Origin: Thalassoroseus pseudoceratinae
Lineage (GTDB): Bacteria > Planctomycetota > Planctomycetia > Planctomycetales > Planctomycetaceae
NCBI RefSeq assembly: GCF_011634775.1
Contig: NZ_JAALXT010000003.1
Coordinates: forward strand, 248,001 to 312,000
Length of the DNA stretch: 64,000 nt
Reading direction: 5' to 3'
Position numbers and translations under genes: made by a program
The notes under the pieces: model-generated
Database searches by the model: none
Seen by the model: only the letters and a program-made list of their open reading frames with translations
Told to the model about the DNA's origin: nothing
Part shown: one piece after another, positions 19,142 through 29,240 of the stretch
Position numbering within the stretch: the first letter of the stretch is position 1
Layout of the letters: each line of letters starts with the position of its first letter

Positions 19142-21592
19142 CTATTGACCGGCCTCAACCCGTTTCTGTGCGTCCAACCGAAGCTGTTCAAGCCGGCTCA
19201 GCCGTTTCGGTGGAGCTTCTTTCTTGGGCTCGGGCTTCTTAGCGACTTCTTTCTTCGGTGCTGGTTTGGGCTTGTCTTTCGGAGGCGGAAGCGGTTTATC
19301 GATCCGCAACTCCGTCTGACCGACATGCCGATGCAAGACCGTCTCGCCTTGTTGTGGCACTGTTACCTGAGCAAACACGCTCTTGTGCCGTCCGGCGGGG
19401 CTTGCAGGATCGGTCGTGACTTTGAAGACCAACTCTTCGGTGTCCTTCGTGAACGTCAAATCTTCTGTGGCAACTTTATTCGGCAGACCGAGCAACTTTG
19501 CTGTGGCACTGCCTTCGAATGGTTGCAAATGTTCGATCTTGGCAACGATCTCGGTTGGTTTGCCCTGCTCGGTTGCGGTTCGCTGCAAAGCGAATTTCAC
19601 GAACGGCTGGGCAACTTCTAATTCCGCAAGTTGAGATGACACCCAAGATGCGCCTTGGTTTTCACCTTGGCCAATCACATACACGGGCCACTTCCCGACA
19701 GCAGCGTTTCCATTCGCATTCAGTGGGTAAATCAACTCATTCTTGCCCTTGGGCATCTTCATTCGGCTATTCGTGCCGACACCTGGCGGACGGAAGGGGA
19801 ACTCAAGCGTAATGTCTTCGTCCCAGCCTTCTTTTTTATGGGCGATCACCTTGAGATTCATGGTCCCATTTTGGACCAATGGCGTTTTGGGTTGCACGAT
19901 TTCCAAATGGAACGGCACTTCGTCGACAACCGCCACAGCGAGACGATCGACATCGCGGGTCCAATAGCGTGATTGGCCGGGGTTGCCAATGATCAAGTCG
20001 GCGGTGTTCGAGAACCGTCCTGTGATGCCTTGCTTCGGGTCGGCGTGATGGACTTGGAAGTCCACCAAACCACCTTCAACCGGTGCATCAGCAGTTGCTT
20101 CAAAGACAACCGGCCAAGAGTTCATACTCGAAGGCACATTGCGAGTATGCATTTTGATCCCTGCTGGTAGATCTTTGGGATCAAACGACAATTCGCCGCC
20201 GAAATTGCGACGTGCGAAAGAAAAGCGAGTCGCGAAACGATTTCCACGCGGAACGAAGATCGTTTGTCGAGACTGCGAGTAGCGAGCCACCTGCGGGATG
20301 GTCACTTTGACGGTCTTCTCGATATTCTGGAATTCCACACGGTAAACGAAGTTCGGTCCACCACGCAGAAGATGGTCGTAGACTCGAACGGCATACTCAC
20401 CGTCGGCTGGAACACTGAATCGGAAATAGCTATCCGGTCCACGCGAATCGTCGTTACCGGTGATGGTTTTCAGGCTCTTGCCATCGTTGACGATCTGGAA
20501 CACGTGCATAACAGGATCGAGCGGCGAACGAATACGGCGAGCGTAGCACTCCACTTCGAACGTCTGACCCTTCTTCGCCGAGAATCGGAAGTAGTCGTAA
20601 TCGCCACTCTCTTGGATGATCCCGTTGAACGCCAACGGTAGTTCGCCAGTCGTGGCCGTCTGGAAGTCGTTATTTGGTTCGACTTCAAGGACGTTACCGT
20701 GCTCGCTCAGACGGAATGGGTTTTCGGATGGCGCGACTTGGTTATCCTGTTGTGGCAATAAACCGAAATCGTCCTGCAACTCCGCGGGGAGCGTGAGTTG
20801 CTGTTGGAAGTCCCCGGAAGGATCGCCTAAGAACGTGACATTAGTTTGCTCACCCAATTTTCCACCAGCGGGATAAACCGCGAGTGGTCGTGGGAAATGG
20901 CCAATGTGTGCACGATAACGGCAGTCATTCCGTCCGCCGTAGGCACTTTCACGGATTTCGATGATGTATTGACCGTCTTCTGGGGCGATCGCCGATGCCG
21001 CAGCATCCTGGTATAGCAGCGGTGTGTCGTCGGCGGTGGCCAATTCGAACCGCTTGGAGTCCAGAATAGCGACATAGGGATCAAAAAAGCGGGTCCCAAG
21101 ACGCATGGCCTCGATTTCGACGGAGATACGCTGCCCTTTCTTCGCTTGGATCGCGAAGTAGTCAACGTCTTCGTTCGTGACGATCCCGGCGACAGTAACA
21201 CCGGCCTCGATGGCCTGCGGTGTATCGAAGTCGCTATTGGGTTCCTTCTCATCGACTTGGGGGAACGGACCGACAAAGAAGGTGCGATATTCAGAGATCC
21301 CGCTCTTCGTACGGACTTGGGCAACGTGTTCACCCATCCGGCAATCGGGGGCGACGTTGACCGTCACGTCGATGGCATTCGCGTTGACCGGTTTGATTTC
21401 CTTAACGGTCAAGCCAGGCCGGTAGAAGAAGATCTCTGCAGCGTCCTCCAACCGCCGACCGCTGAATCGCAGGACGGTTTCGCTGCCTCGTTGCACACCA
21501 CGCGGGGTGATGATGGAGAGGCTGGGGGATGCAGCTGAAAGCAGAGCGGGAACAAATAACGTCAGCAGGGAAGCGATCGCGAATCGTCGCAT
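19142..21592 (-). CDS. Secreted PPC-domain protein
   Basis: An 816-residue exported protein. The signal peptide is MRRFAIASLLTLFVPALLSA. An IPT/TIG-like Ig fold lies at about 25-105 (ITPRGVQRGSETVLRFSGRRL). Two bacterial pre-peptidase C-terminal (PPC) domains are seen at about 110-220 (EKEPNSDFDTPQAIE...DVDYFAIQAKKGQ) and 305-420 (EVEPNNDFQTA...DYDYFRFSAKKGQ). The tail is Lys/Pro-rich, with many KPEPKK-type steps. No protease domain is present, so it probably binds or scaffolds. GGAGG precedes the ATG by six bases; a GTG one codon earlier is possible. It sits between the DUF1501 and DUF1549 genes. Confidence 0.87.
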   Translation of the reverse strand: MRRFAIASLLTLFVPALLSAASPSLSIITPRGVQRGSETVLRFSGRRLEDAAEIFFYRPGLTVKEIKPVNANAIDVTVNVAPDCRMGEHVAQVRTKSGISEYRTFFVGPFPQVDEKEPNSDFDTPQAIEAGVTVAGIVTNEDVDYFAIQAKKGQRISVEIEAMRLGTRFFDPYVAILDSKRFELATADDTPLLYQDAAASAIAPEDGQYIIEIRESAYGGRNDCRYRAHIGHFPRPLAVYPAGGKLGEQTNVTFLGDPSGDFQQQLTLPAELQDDFGLLPQQDNQVAPSENPFRLSEHGNVLEVEPNNDFQTATTGELPLAFNGIIQESGDYDYFRFSAKKGQTFEVECYARRIRSPLDPVMHVFQIVNDGKSLKTITGNDDSRGPDSYFRFSVPADGEYAVRVYDHLLRGGPNFVYRVEFQNIEKTVKVTIPQVARYSQSRQTIFVPRGNRFATRFSFARRNFGGELSFDPKDLPAGIKMHTRNVPSSMNSWPVVFEATADAPVEGGLVDFQVHHADPKQGITGRFSNTADLIIGNPGQSRYWTRDVDRLAVAVVDEVPFHLEIVQPKTPLVQNGTMNLKVIAHKKEGWDEDITLEFPFRPPGVGTNSRMKMPKGKNELIYPLNANGNAAVGKWPVYVIGQGENQGASWVSSQLAELEVAQPFVKFALQRTATEQGKPTEIVAKIEHLQPFEGSATAKLLGLPNKVATEDLTFTKDTEELVFKVTTDPASPAGRHKSVFAQVTVPQQGETVLHRHVGQTELRIDKPLPPPKDKPKPAPKKEVAKKPEPKKEAPPKRLSRLEQLRLDAQKRVEAGQ

Positions 21593-21699
21593 CACCGTCC
21601 TCCATTGGCAGGAGCGGGGAGAGAAATCGGCAGGGGTCCATCAGTCGTGTTGTTCACTTGTGTGAACAGGGAGTCGATGGGACGTGTTCTTTGGAGAAA

Positions 21700-21730
21700 G
21701 CGGCTTGGATTGGGAACCAATCCAAGCCGC
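21700..21730 (-). terminator. Strong hairpin after the DUF1501 gene
   Basis: A perfect 14-bp stem, GCGGCTTGGATTGG (21700-21713) with CCAATCCAAGCCGC (21717-21730), and a 3-base loop. It lies 16 bases past the DUF1501 stop on the minus strand. The sequence that follows is only mildly U-rich, so it may reduce rather than block read-through into the PPC gene, or protect the 3' end of an RNA. Confidence 0.7.
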
Positions 21731-21746
21731 TATTGCATACAACTAA

Positions 21747-23045
21747 TTAGGCCAACAGTTCACGGCGAACTTTACCGCCATCGACGATTTCGATTGGGCG
21801 ATCGCCGGGGGCCATCAATTCTTTGTCGGCCACAATACCCAAACAATGGTACATAGTGGTTGCCCAGTCAGTCACCGTCAACGGGTTATCTTCCGGTTCA
21901 CTTGCAGTTGAGTTCGAAGAACCGTAGATGGTGCCGCGTTTGATTCCACCACCAGCCATCACGACCGAGAAGACCTTTGGCCAGTGATCACGACCGGCGG
22001 TCGCGTTGATCTTCGGTGTTCGGCCGAATTCACTCGCGACACAGACGAGAGTTTCATCCAACATTCCACGGCTTTCTAAGTCGTTGATCAGAGCCGCGAA
22101 TGCTTGGTCGAACTGAGGAACTTGACGATCGACACCAGCTTTGATGTTGCTGTGCATGTCCCAACTTCCGTAGGTCAGGGTCACAAAGCGACTACCGGCT
22201 TCGACCAAACGACGTGCGAGCAACATCCGAGCACCAGCGGTGTTCCGACCGTAGGCGTCACGAAGCTTCGCGTCTTCTTTGTTCAGATCGAATGCTTCAC
22301 GTGCCTGTTGGCTGGACACCATCGAGTAAGCTCGTTGGTAGAAGGTGTCGACCGCATCGAGAGAATCCGATTTCTCTTTCAATCGGAAGTGCTCGTTAAC
22401 AGTGTCGAGGACGTTACGACGACGAGCAAACCGAGCGTCGTCGACACCGCCAGGAAGTTTCAAGTCCCGAACAGTGAAGTTACCACTCGCCGGGTCTGAA
22501 CCCAAGCTGAAGGGAGCATAGGAAGAACTCAGGTAACCCGTTCCAGCGAACTCGTTCGGTTGGTTGGGGATACAAACGTACTGAGGAAGGTTGTTTCGCG
22601 GAGCGAATTCGTGCGTCACCACGCTACCCATCGACGGGAAGCTCAACGCAGGGCTCGGTCGATAACCCGTGAACATATTGTGCGTGCCACGTTCGTGAGC
22701 GGCTTCACCGTGCGTCATCGAACGGCAGACGGTAATTTTGTCCATGACGCCAGCGGACTTTTTCAGGTTCTCGCTGAATAGGACGCCATCAACATTCGTC
22801 TTCACTTGACCGAGCGGTCCGCGATACTCCAGTGGAGCAAATGGTTTGGGGTCCCAAGTTTCTTGATGGGCACATCCACCAGGCAGGTAGATGAAGATTA
22901 CCCCTTTCGCAGTTCCTTCTTTCGATTCGTAGAACTTTTGTTCCGCTTGAGCCTGACGAATCCGCAAGAACTGCGGCAAAGTCAAACCCAAACCGCCCAA
23001 AAATCCGACGTGTAGGAAGTCACGACGTGATGGTGTCATCGGCAT
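21747..23045 (-). CDS. Tat-exported DUF1501 protein
   Basis: A 432-residue sulfatase-like (alkaline phosphatase superfamily) DUF1501 protein. It starts with a twin-arginine signal (PSRRDFLHVGFLGGLGL, cleavage near AQA). Family motifs are FIYLPGGCAHQETWDPKP, HERGTHNMFTGYRPS, LVCVASEFGRTP and GRDHWPKVFSVVMAGGGIKRG. AAGGAG six bases before the ATG at 23045 decides the start. It is the first gene of the minus-strand group ending at 13824. DUF1501 proteins regularly pair with DUF1549/DUF1553 proteins. The enzymatic activity is unproven, and the superfamily's metal ligands suggest a hydrolase fold. Confidence 0.92.
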   Translation of the reverse strand: MPMTPSRRDFLHVGFLGGLGLTLPQFLRIRQAQAEQKFYESKEGTAKGVIFIYLPGGCAHQETWDPKPFAPLEYRGPLGQVKTNVDGVLFSENLKKSAGVMDKITVCRSMTHGEAAHERGTHNMFTGYRPSPALSFPSMGSVVTHEFAPRNNLPQYVCIPNQPNEFAGTGYLSSSYAPFSLGSDPASGNFTVRDLKLPGGVDDARFARRRNVLDTVNEHFRLKEKSDSLDAVDTFYQRAYSMVSSQQAREAFDLNKEDAKLRDAYGRNTAGARMLLARRLVEAGSRFVTLTYGSWDMHSNIKAGVDRQVPQFDQAFAALINDLESRGMLDETLVCVASEFGRTPKINATAGRDHWPKVFSVVMAGGGIKRGTIYGSSNSTASEPEDNPLTVTDWATTMYHCLGIVADKELMAPGDRPIEIVDGGKVRRELLA

Positions 23046-23513
23046 GAAAATCTCCTTGGGAGGGCTGCTTTGCAGGCAAAGCACAAAATTGAGGGAGCAA
23101 AGTTGAAGCAGTAAACAGTCAACTTTGAGCGCAGTCTAGGAAGGTTATCGATCAAGGTGAATCTTACGATTCCGTTGATATGGGAGCAAATACTAATTGC
23201 TCCTCAGGTAGGTATTGTGTCCATCGACTAGATGGTTACGGGAAATTTCCCGGTATCGAAGTTTTTTTTCTTATCCTTCAAATTCAACCGAAACTCTTGA
23301 GCCGAGAATGGTTCTGATTCGTTGATTGTTGAGAGTACGATGGTTTTTTTGAATTTGGTTAGATCAACAAACTCTCACCTATTATGAAAGTGAATTTACT
23401 CACAAAAATCAATGGTCAAGTCTCTTTTCTGGGATATTTTGACAAGATTTCCTAATCCGTATGGTCAACTAGTCCTCATTCAAACTGCCAATCACCAATA
23501 CTGAAGGTCTTGT
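23046..23513. promoter_or_regulatory. AT-rich divergent spacer with two dyad sites
   Basis: 468 bp between divergent genes, clearly richer in A and T than the surroundings. Perfect palindrome CGGGAAATTTCCCG at 23239-23252 is followed by a run of eight T (23262-23269). A second dyad, GGAGCAA (23183-23189) with TTGCTCC (23197-23203), lies 50 bp away. These may be regulator binding sites for the minus-strand DUF1501 group. No ORF is supported. Confidence 0.45.
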
Positions 23514-24143
23514 ATGGAAGCTTTTTCGGAAACGGTTCTCGAATACTTGGAGGAGCATTGGATCGAACTGCTGGTGGCCGCGGGCTCAGCGGCGGTTGGC
23601 TGGTTCTTTGGGCGACGACGTGCGGCTTCGGAGTGGAGAAAACGCGAGTTTTATGACCGATTGAATGTCTCGTTGACTTCCATCCACGACGGGAAACTTC
23701 GGATTCGAACGCTCATTGAAAAGCGTTGTGATGAAGTCTTTCTCAATCGAGTGGCGAGCGAGACAGTCATCACCAAGGCCCGGCAGACAACGACGGAATC
23801 GTGTTTGTTGGATCTGCCAAAAGATGATTACTGGTTCTATTTGAACTCAGTTCTGAACGAGGTCTCGGAACGATTCGCGGAAGGACAGGTTCGTCGCGAC
23901 TTGCACGCGGATGTCTGTTGTGCCCGGTATCTGATTTGTCTCACATCCGAGGCGGCAGGTTCGGTTCGCACGAGAAAAGTCCGGGCGATGGTTGTCCAAC
24001 AGTCGCTCTTGGAAAACATCGGGGAGGAGCCGCCGGAGTTCGAGAGCCCCAACCACCTTACTCGTTGGGAGACAATGAAGGAACTTTCCGTCGCCTGGAA
24101 GAAGACGCCTTGGAAGTTTCAGTCGGTGGAAATTTGCATGTGA
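23514..24143 (+). CDS. Hypothetical membrane-anchored protein
   Basis: A 209-residue protein of no family I recognise. The N terminus has one likely membrane helix at about residues 17-34 (IELLVAAGSAAVGWFFG) followed by a basic stop-transfer stretch (RRRAASEWRKR), so most of the protein should be cytoplasmic. The rest is charged and mostly helical, with four cysteines (VCCARYLICL and others). The ATG at 23514 gives a sensible membrane anchor; no strong ribosome binding site is seen. It precedes the PSD1/DUF1501 pair by about 100 bases in the same direction but may be unrelated. Confidence 0.65.
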   Translation: MEAFSETVLEYLEEHWIELLVAAGSAAVGWFFGRRRAASEWRKREFYDRLNVSLTSIHDGKLRIRTLIEKRCDEVFLNRVASETVITKARQTTTESCLLDLPKDDYWFYLNSVLNEVSERFAEGQVRRDLHADVCCARYLICLTSEAAGSVRTRKVRAMVVQQSLLENIGEEPPEFESPNHLTRWETMKELSVAWKKTPWKFQSVEICM

Positions 24144-24241
24144 ATCTCGCCGCCTCCGGCAAGAGCAGTCGACATTCGTCGAAATTCTCGGCAGAATGAA
24201 TTCATCTCATCCTTTCGATGTATCGTTCTTGTCGGTGTGCT

Positions 24242-26650
24242 ATGCGATTGAGCAAGCTAATTCTGGGGATCGTGTTTTTCGTCTCGCTGGATTGCACACG
24301 GGACTTGCTGGCAGACGAAACGGCGACGATCCAATTCGCTCGGGACGTGCAACCAATCTTTCGGCGGCATTGTTATCGCTGTCACGGCCGAAAGAATTCC
24401 GAAGGCGGGTTTCAGCTTTCCAACCGAACCTCTGCCTTCAGTGAGAGTGATTCCGGCGTTGCTCCCATTCAAGCCGGTCAACCTAACGAAAGTCTGCTGT
24501 TTGGACGTCTAACGGATTCCTCACTTGGGGATGTCATGCCGTTGGATGGCGATCCGCTTTCACGGGCTGAGATCGCGACCATCCGTCAGTGGATCGAACA
24601 AGGAGCCGAATGGCCAGACACCGCAGCGGATGATCGGCATTGGGCCTATGTCAAACCCGGCAAATCGCCGTTGCCCAATTCAGAGCCCCAATGGGGTCAT
24701 AACGCCATTGATGCATTCGTGGCGGCGAAACTGCATGAAGAGAGCCTTTCTCCAAGCCCCGAAGCGGACCGAGGAAAATTGATCCGGCGGGTCTCATTGG
24801 CTCTCATCGGTTTGCCACCGAGCCCCGATGAGGTTGAGAGATTTGTTGGAGACGACTCGCCGGATGCCTACGAGAAACTCGTCGATCGGCTGTTGGCGTC
24901 GGAACAATATGGTGAGCGGTGGGCGGTTCGCTGGCTTGATGTCGCTCGATATGCTGACTCGAACGGGTTCCAGGCCGATCAAATTCGTGACAGTTGGGCC
25001 TACCGAGATTACGTGATCCGAGCGTTCAATGCCGATATGCCTTTTGATCGCTTTGTGGTTGAGCAACTCGCCGGAGATTTGTTGCCCGATGCCACGCTCG
25101 ATCAGAAAATCGCTACGGGTTTTCACCGGACGCCAACTTGCAATGTGGAAGCTGGAGTCGACCCAGAAGGGAATCGGGTCAATCAGGTGTTGGATCGTGT
25201 CAACACCACGGGCACTGTGTTCCTAGGGACAACTTTAGAGTGCTGCCAGTGTCACGATCACAAGTACGATCCATTTTCACAAACCGATTACTACCGGCTT
25301 TTCGCGTACTTCAACAACACCCCCCTGGAGGTGAAGAAGACATCTGGCGTGACCTTCGATTTCGTAGGCCCGAGCATGCCGTTGCCAATTTCGGAGGCCG
25401 CTCAAGCTCGCTATGACGCGATTCAAACCGAGATCAAATCATTGCAACAAGAGCAAAAGGCACTCTCCAAGGACAAGAAGGAGAAGAAGAAGACAGACAA
25501 AGAAAAGAAACGGATTCAGTCTGCGATTAGCCGACTACGCAGCGAAGCCAAAGCGATCCAGCAGACCACGCTGGTGATGGTCGAAAATGAAGAACCCCGG
25601 ACGACACGAATGCTCAATCGGGGGGACTATCTCGATCCTGGCGACGAGGTTCCGGTCGGCACGCCAGAGACGCTGCATGATCTTGATGGTTCTTTACCCC
25701 CGAATCGACTCGGCTTGGCTCAGTGGTTGGTGTCGGAAGACAACCCGCTGTTAGCACGTGTGACGGTCAACCGGTGGTGGGCCGGGTTTTTCGGGACGGG
25801 ATTGGTCACCACGCCCGAGGACTTTGGCACGCAAGGAGAACCGCCGACACATCCGAAATTGCTTGATTGGCTCGCGGTTGAACTAATGGAAAACGGTTGG
25901 TCGATGAAGCACATCCACAAGCTGATTGCGATGTCTGCGACATTTCGACAGTCGTCCCATTTCTCCGCAGGCTTGCGAGAGCGTGACCCGAGTAACCGGT
26001 TTTACGCTCGTGGTCCGCGTTTTCGCATGCCAGCGGAACTCATTCGCGACAATGCCCTCGCTGTGTCCGGGTTGTTGCAGCCAGAAATGTACGGTCCGCC
26101 AATCATGCCTTATCAACCGAACGGGATTTGGCGAGCCGTCGGTCGGAATGCTCCCAAGTGGAAAACCGCGACCGATGAAGATCGATTTCGACGCGGTGTG
26201 TATGTCGTCTGGCGTCGAGCGGCTCCGTATCCGAGTTTTATCAACTTCGACGCTCCCGATCGAGCAGCCTGCACCGTGCAACGTCCGCGGACAAACACAC
26301 CTCTGCAGGCATTGACGTTGCTCAACGATCCAGCGTACGCGGAGATGGCAGTCGCGTTGGCTCAGCGAATGCTTTCCGAAGCCCCGAGCGGAGAACCCCA
26401 TGCCGTCGCCGAATTCGGGCTTCGGCTATGTGCCGCCCGTGAGCCTCGTCCGGAGGAAGTTGATACGCTCGTTCGTCTTTATACCGAAGAACGAAAGCGA
26501 ATCGCCCAGACACCTGGTTTAGCGGTCAATCGAATGACCAACATGCTGTCGCGACTTCGGCAATACGACGACAACCTGCAAGAACTCGCGGCTTGGTTTG
26601 CCGTCGCCAATGTGTTGCTGAACCTTGATGAGACGATCACGCTCAATTGA
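24242..26650 (+). CDS. PSD1 and planctomycete cytochrome C protein (DUF1549/DUF1553), second locus
   Basis: An 802-residue exported protein with the full PSCyt1-PSCyt2-PSD1 order. A signal peptide (1-24) is followed by heme site C44-Y-R-C47-H48 and the PSCyt1 ending [31 protein letters not shown]1549 contains [24 protein letters not shown] and [19 protein letters not shown], with a second CxxCH. DUF1553 contains [26 protein letters not shown] and [14 protein letters not shown] Lys-rich coiled segment ([15 protein letters not shown]) lies between them. The start at 24242 is chosen for the signal peptide. A DUF1501 gene follows 25 bases downstream. This is a compact version of the minus-strand locus at 13824-23045. 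Confidence 0.93.
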   Translation: MRLSKLILGIVFFVSLDCTRDLLADETATIQFARDVQPIFRRHCYRCHGRKNSEGGFQLSNRTSAFSESDSGVAPIQAGQPNESLLFGRLTDSSLGDVMPLDGDPLSRAEIATIRQWIEQGAEWPDTAADDRHWAYVKPGKSPLPNSEPQWGHNAIDAFVAAKLHEESLSPSPEADRGKLIRRVSLALIGLPPSPDEVERFVGDDSPDAYEKLVDRLLASEQYGERWAVRWLDVARYADSNGFQADQIRDSWAYRDYVIRAFNADMPFDRFVVEQLAGDLLPDATLDQKIATGFHRTPTCNVEAGVDPEGNRVNQVLDRVNTTGTVFLGTTLECCQCHDHKYDPFSQTDYYRLFAYFNNTPLEVKKTSGVTFDFVGPSMPLPISEAAQARYDAIQTEIKSLQQEQKALSKDKKEKKKTDKEKKRIQSAISRLRSEAKAIQQTTLVMVENEEPRTTRMLNRGDYLDPGDEVPVGTPETLHDLDGSLPPNRLGLAQWLVSEDNPLLARVTVNRWWAGFFGTGLVTTPEDFGTQGEPPTHPKLLDWLAVELMENGWSMKHIHKLIAMSATFRQSSHFSAGLRERDPSNRFYARGPRFRMPAELIRDNALAVSGLLQPEMYGPPIMPYQPNGIWRAVGRNAPKWKTATDEDRFRRGVYVVWRRAAPYPSFINFDAPDRAACTVQRPRTNTPLQALTLLNDPAYAEMAVALAQRMLSEAPSGEPHAVAEFGLRLCAAREPRPEEVDTLVRLYTEERKRIAQTPGLAVNRMTNMLSRLRQYDDNLQELAAWFAVANVLLNLDETITLN

Positions 26651-26675
26651 TTTACTGACGGCGAGACTCATACCC

Positions 26676-28121
26676 ATGACTAATCTCACGCCCAAATCGG
26701 CCATCCAACTGCAGACCCGTCGCCAACTATTTCAGACTACCGGGTGTGGTCTCGGTTCGGCGGCATTGGCGTCGTTACTGCATGCGGACACCGCGTCGGC
26801 GGCAAAGCCAGGGGCAATTGATCCGCTGGCACCGAAACCGGCACATCGTCCTGGCAAAGCAAAAAGCGTAATCTATATTCATCTCGTCGGGGCTCCGTCG
26901 CATTTGGACTTGTACGATCACAAACCGACCCTGCAAAAACGCGATGGCGAACTCTGCCCGGAATCGTTTTTCGAGGGGCAACAGTTTGCGTTCATCCGGT
27001 CGCGACCGAAGATGCTCGGGACGCCGGATAAACCCGAATTCCGGTTCCAACAATGTGGTGACGGCGGGGGCACAATTTCGAATCTGCTGCCTCACTTGCA
27101 AGGTGTGTCCGACGAAATTGCCTTCATCAAGAGCTTACATACTGAGCAGTTCAACCACGGCCCAGCTCAACTTTTTCTACTGACCGGTTTTAACCGCTTT
27201 GGTCGGCCGAGTCTCGGCTCATGGGCGACGTACGGTCTTGGCAGCGAGAACGCGAACTTGCCAGGGTTCGTGGTGTTGATTACCGGATCCGTCCTGGGTG
27301 CTGGCAACAGTGCGTGGGGAAGCGGCTTTCTGCCGACGGTTTATCAGGGCATCGAATTTCGAAGCCAAGGTGATCCGGTGTTGTTTCTCTCCAACCCCAA
27401 AGGCGTGGACACCACGAGTCGGCGGCGAATTGTCGATACGATCAATCAACTCAATCAAACCCGGCTCGCAGACGTAGGAGATCCCGAAATTGCCACTCGG
27501 ATTAGCCAATACGAAATGGCATACCGCATGCAAACTTCGGTTCCAGAGCTGATGAGCATCGACGGGGAACCGGAGCATATTCACGAGATGTACGGGACTC
27601 AGCCTGGGAAAACGAGTTTCGCGAACAATTGTTTGCTGGCTCGTCGACTCGTCGAACGTGGCGTGCGGTTTGTCCAACTATTCGATCAAGGTTGGGACAT
27701 GCACGGGGGGGTGTTCAACAATCTACCGAAGAAGTGCAAGCAAGTCGACAGACCGATCGCCGCTCTGATCACCGATCTCAAACAGCGTGGACTACTGGAC
27801 GAAACCTTAATCGTCTGGAGTGCCGAGTTCGGTCGCACTCCGATGGCTCAAGGAGACCGTGCGTCCGTCGGTCGCGATCATCACAAAGATGCTTACACCG
27901 TTTGGATGGCGGGTGGCGGTGTCAAAGGTGGAGTGAGTTACGGCCAGACCGACGAACTCGGCTACTCGGTCGCCAATAACCCGGTTAACGTGCATGACTT
28001 CAATGCCACAATTTTGCATCTACTTGGATTGAATCACGAACGTTTGACGTTCCGCTTCCAAGGACGCCAGTTTCGACTCACCGATGTCCATGGGCATGTC
28101 GTGCAAGACCTGTTGGCCTGA
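26676..28121 (+). CDS. Tat-exported DUF1501 protein, second locus
   Basis: A 481-residue DUF1501 protein, partner of the upstream PSD1 gene. The Tat-type signal has [22 protein letters not shown] and a likely cleavage after ASAA. Motifs include [81 protein letters not shown] and a C-terminal [17 protein letters not shown]. These match the alkaline-phosphatase-like DUF1501 fold. The ATG at 26676 avoids overlap with the upstream coding region. It differs clearly in length and detail from the copy at 21747, so the two loci are not a recent duplication. Confidence 0.93.
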   Translation: MTNLTPKSAIQLQTRRQLFQTTGCGLGSAALASLLHADTASAAKPGAIDPLAPKPAHRPGKAKSVIYIHLVGAPSHLDLYDHKPTLQKRDGELCPESFFEGQQFAFIRSRPKMLGTPDKPEFRFQQCGDGGGTISNLLPHLQGVSDEIAFIKSLHTEQFNHGPAQLFLLTGFNRFGRPSLGSWATYGLGSENANLPGFVVLITGSVLGAGNSAWGSGFLPTVYQGIEFRSQGDPVLFLSNPKGVDTTSRRRIVDTINQLNQTRLADVGDPEIATRISQYEMAYRMQTSVPELMSIDGEPEHIHEMYGTQPGKTSFANNCLLARRLVERGVRFVQLFDQGWDMHGGVFNNLPKKCKQVDRPIAALITDLKQRGLLDETLIVWSAEFGRTPMAQGDRASVGRDHHKDAYTVWMAGGGVKGGVSYGQTDELGYSVANNPVNVHDFNATILHLLGLNHERLTFRFQGRQFRLTDVHGHVVQDLLA

Positions 28122-28177
28122 GTCCGCGCACCTCGCCAGAGTTGGTTGCCAAACCCACTCGAAACTTGAGGTGCATC

Positions 28178-28531
28178 ATGGAAGAAAATCGACGACCGGA
28201 ACGTCAAGACGTGAATTTCGACACGAAGTCGGCCCCCCTCATTCTTACGCAACTGAAGAACTTGGAGCAGTTGATCGCCAAGCGAAATGACGATTTTGAC
28301 GATTCCGCGATGCGACTGCATTTGCTCGAAGATAAAGTCGATCGCATCCTCGACATTGTCGAAGGTTCGGACTCGCCACCGTTACTGACTTCGATCAACT
28401 CCTTGGAGAAGGACGTCGGGCAACTTCGGGAGTCGGTCGGTTGGCTTCGCCGAATCGTTTACAGCGTGACGGCGTTCTTGTTGGTAACGCTTCTCGAAAT
28501 TTTTCGTGAGACACTCATTCTGGCTCATTGA
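28178..28531 (+). CDS. Small coiled-coil protein with C-terminal membrane anchor
   Basis: A 117-residue protein of unknown family. Residues about 20-85 are charged and heptad-like (LKNLEQLIAKRNDDFDDSAMRLHLLEDKVDRILDIVE), suggesting a coiled coil. The C terminus is one hydrophobic helix (IVYSVTAFLLVTLLEIF), giving a tail-anchored layout. TGAGGT five bases before the ATG at 28178 supports the start. It follows the DUF1501 gene by 56 bases and ends seven bases from a convergent membrane-protein gene. Possibly a small scaffold or sensor; no function can be assigned. Confidence 0.7.
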   Translation: MEENRRPERQDVNFDTKSAPLILTQLKNLEQLIAKRNDDFDDSAMRLHLLEDKVDRILDIVEGSDSPPLLTSINSLEKDVGQLRESVGWLRRIVYSVTAFLLVTLLEIFRETLILAH

Positions 28532-28538
28532 ATCGGCA

Positions 28539-29093
28539 TCAAACCGGCGACTGATCTTTCTTCAGCATCCGGCTGACTTCCGACAACGCCGGATCATCTT
28601 CGATTTGGGTCAGAATCCGATAGCGGCCGAGATCACTTTCATCGACCGTCGTTAGCAACTCGTTTCGTCCTAGAGCGTATGCCCGGTGGATGAACCAATC
28701 GCGGATTAACGAATTTATCGCATAGCCACCCAATGCGAGGAGCAAATACAACCACCAACTTTGCAAACTCTCGACGCGGACACCGGCAATATCCGTGAAC
28801 CATCGCAACTCGATGCTAACAATCACAGCGAGAATCGCCAGACGAACGACCCACGTCAGAAAGCCACCGGCTTCTTCAAGTCGTTGATTGATTGCCAAAA
28901 GATGCCCGTACAGTTCCTCATGAGACTTCTTCAAACGACTTCCCGACAGCGGACGATCGATTTCCAATTCACCATCGGCTCGCCGAACCAGAAATTCTTC
29001 CCCCTCGTGGACGAAGTCTTCCAGACGCAAAGTGAGATCGGAAATTCGTTTCTCTTCGAGGGTTTGCGATTTCGCCTCGACCGTTTCGGTCAT
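28539..29093 (-). CDS. Hypothetical membrane protein with two helices
   Basis: A 184-residue protein. A charged N-terminal half (RISDLTLRLEDFVHEGEEFLVRR) is followed by two hydrophobic segments at about residues 80-97 (FLTWVVRLAILAVIVSI) and 111-130 (WWLYLLLALGGYAINSLI), and then an acidic cytoplasmic-type tail. No known domain was recognised. It lies downstream of glyS on the same strand but past a terminator hairpin, so it is probably transcribed separately. Confidence 0.65.
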   Translation of the reverse strand: MTETVEAKSQTLEEKRISDLTLRLEDFVHEGEEFLVRRADGELEIDRPLSGSRLKKSHEELYGHLLAINQRLEEAGGFLTWVVRLAILAVIVSIELRWFTDIAGVRVESLQSWWLYLLLALGGYAINSLIRDWFIHRAYALGRNELLTTVDESDLGRYRILTQIEDDPALSEVSRMLKKDQSPV

Positions 29094-29121
29094 ATGCGAT
29101 CAATCCATGTCTAACGAGGAA

Positions 29122-29164
29122 AACGAGAGTTGATCACCAAACGCCCTTGGGACCAACTCTCGTT
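29122..29164 (-). terminator. glyS terminator hairpin
   Basis: AACGAGAGTTG (29122-29132) pairs perfectly with CAACTCTCGTT (29154-29164). The inner sequence adds TC/GA and CCAA/TTGG pairings, giving a long stem. On the minus strand it follows the glyS stop by about 76 bases and is followed by TTCCTCG, a weak U-tract. Confidence 0.7.
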
Positions 29165-29240
29165 CATTAGACCGACCGACAGACAAATTGTCCAGATTTT
29201 CGTCTGGGGAACTCCGTCGGCAACCGTCGCGGTGGCTAAC

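Noticed and set aside
24155-24170. TCCGGCAAGAGCAGT shared with the region near 46391
   Set aside because: A single 15-base match in 64 kb is expected by chance.
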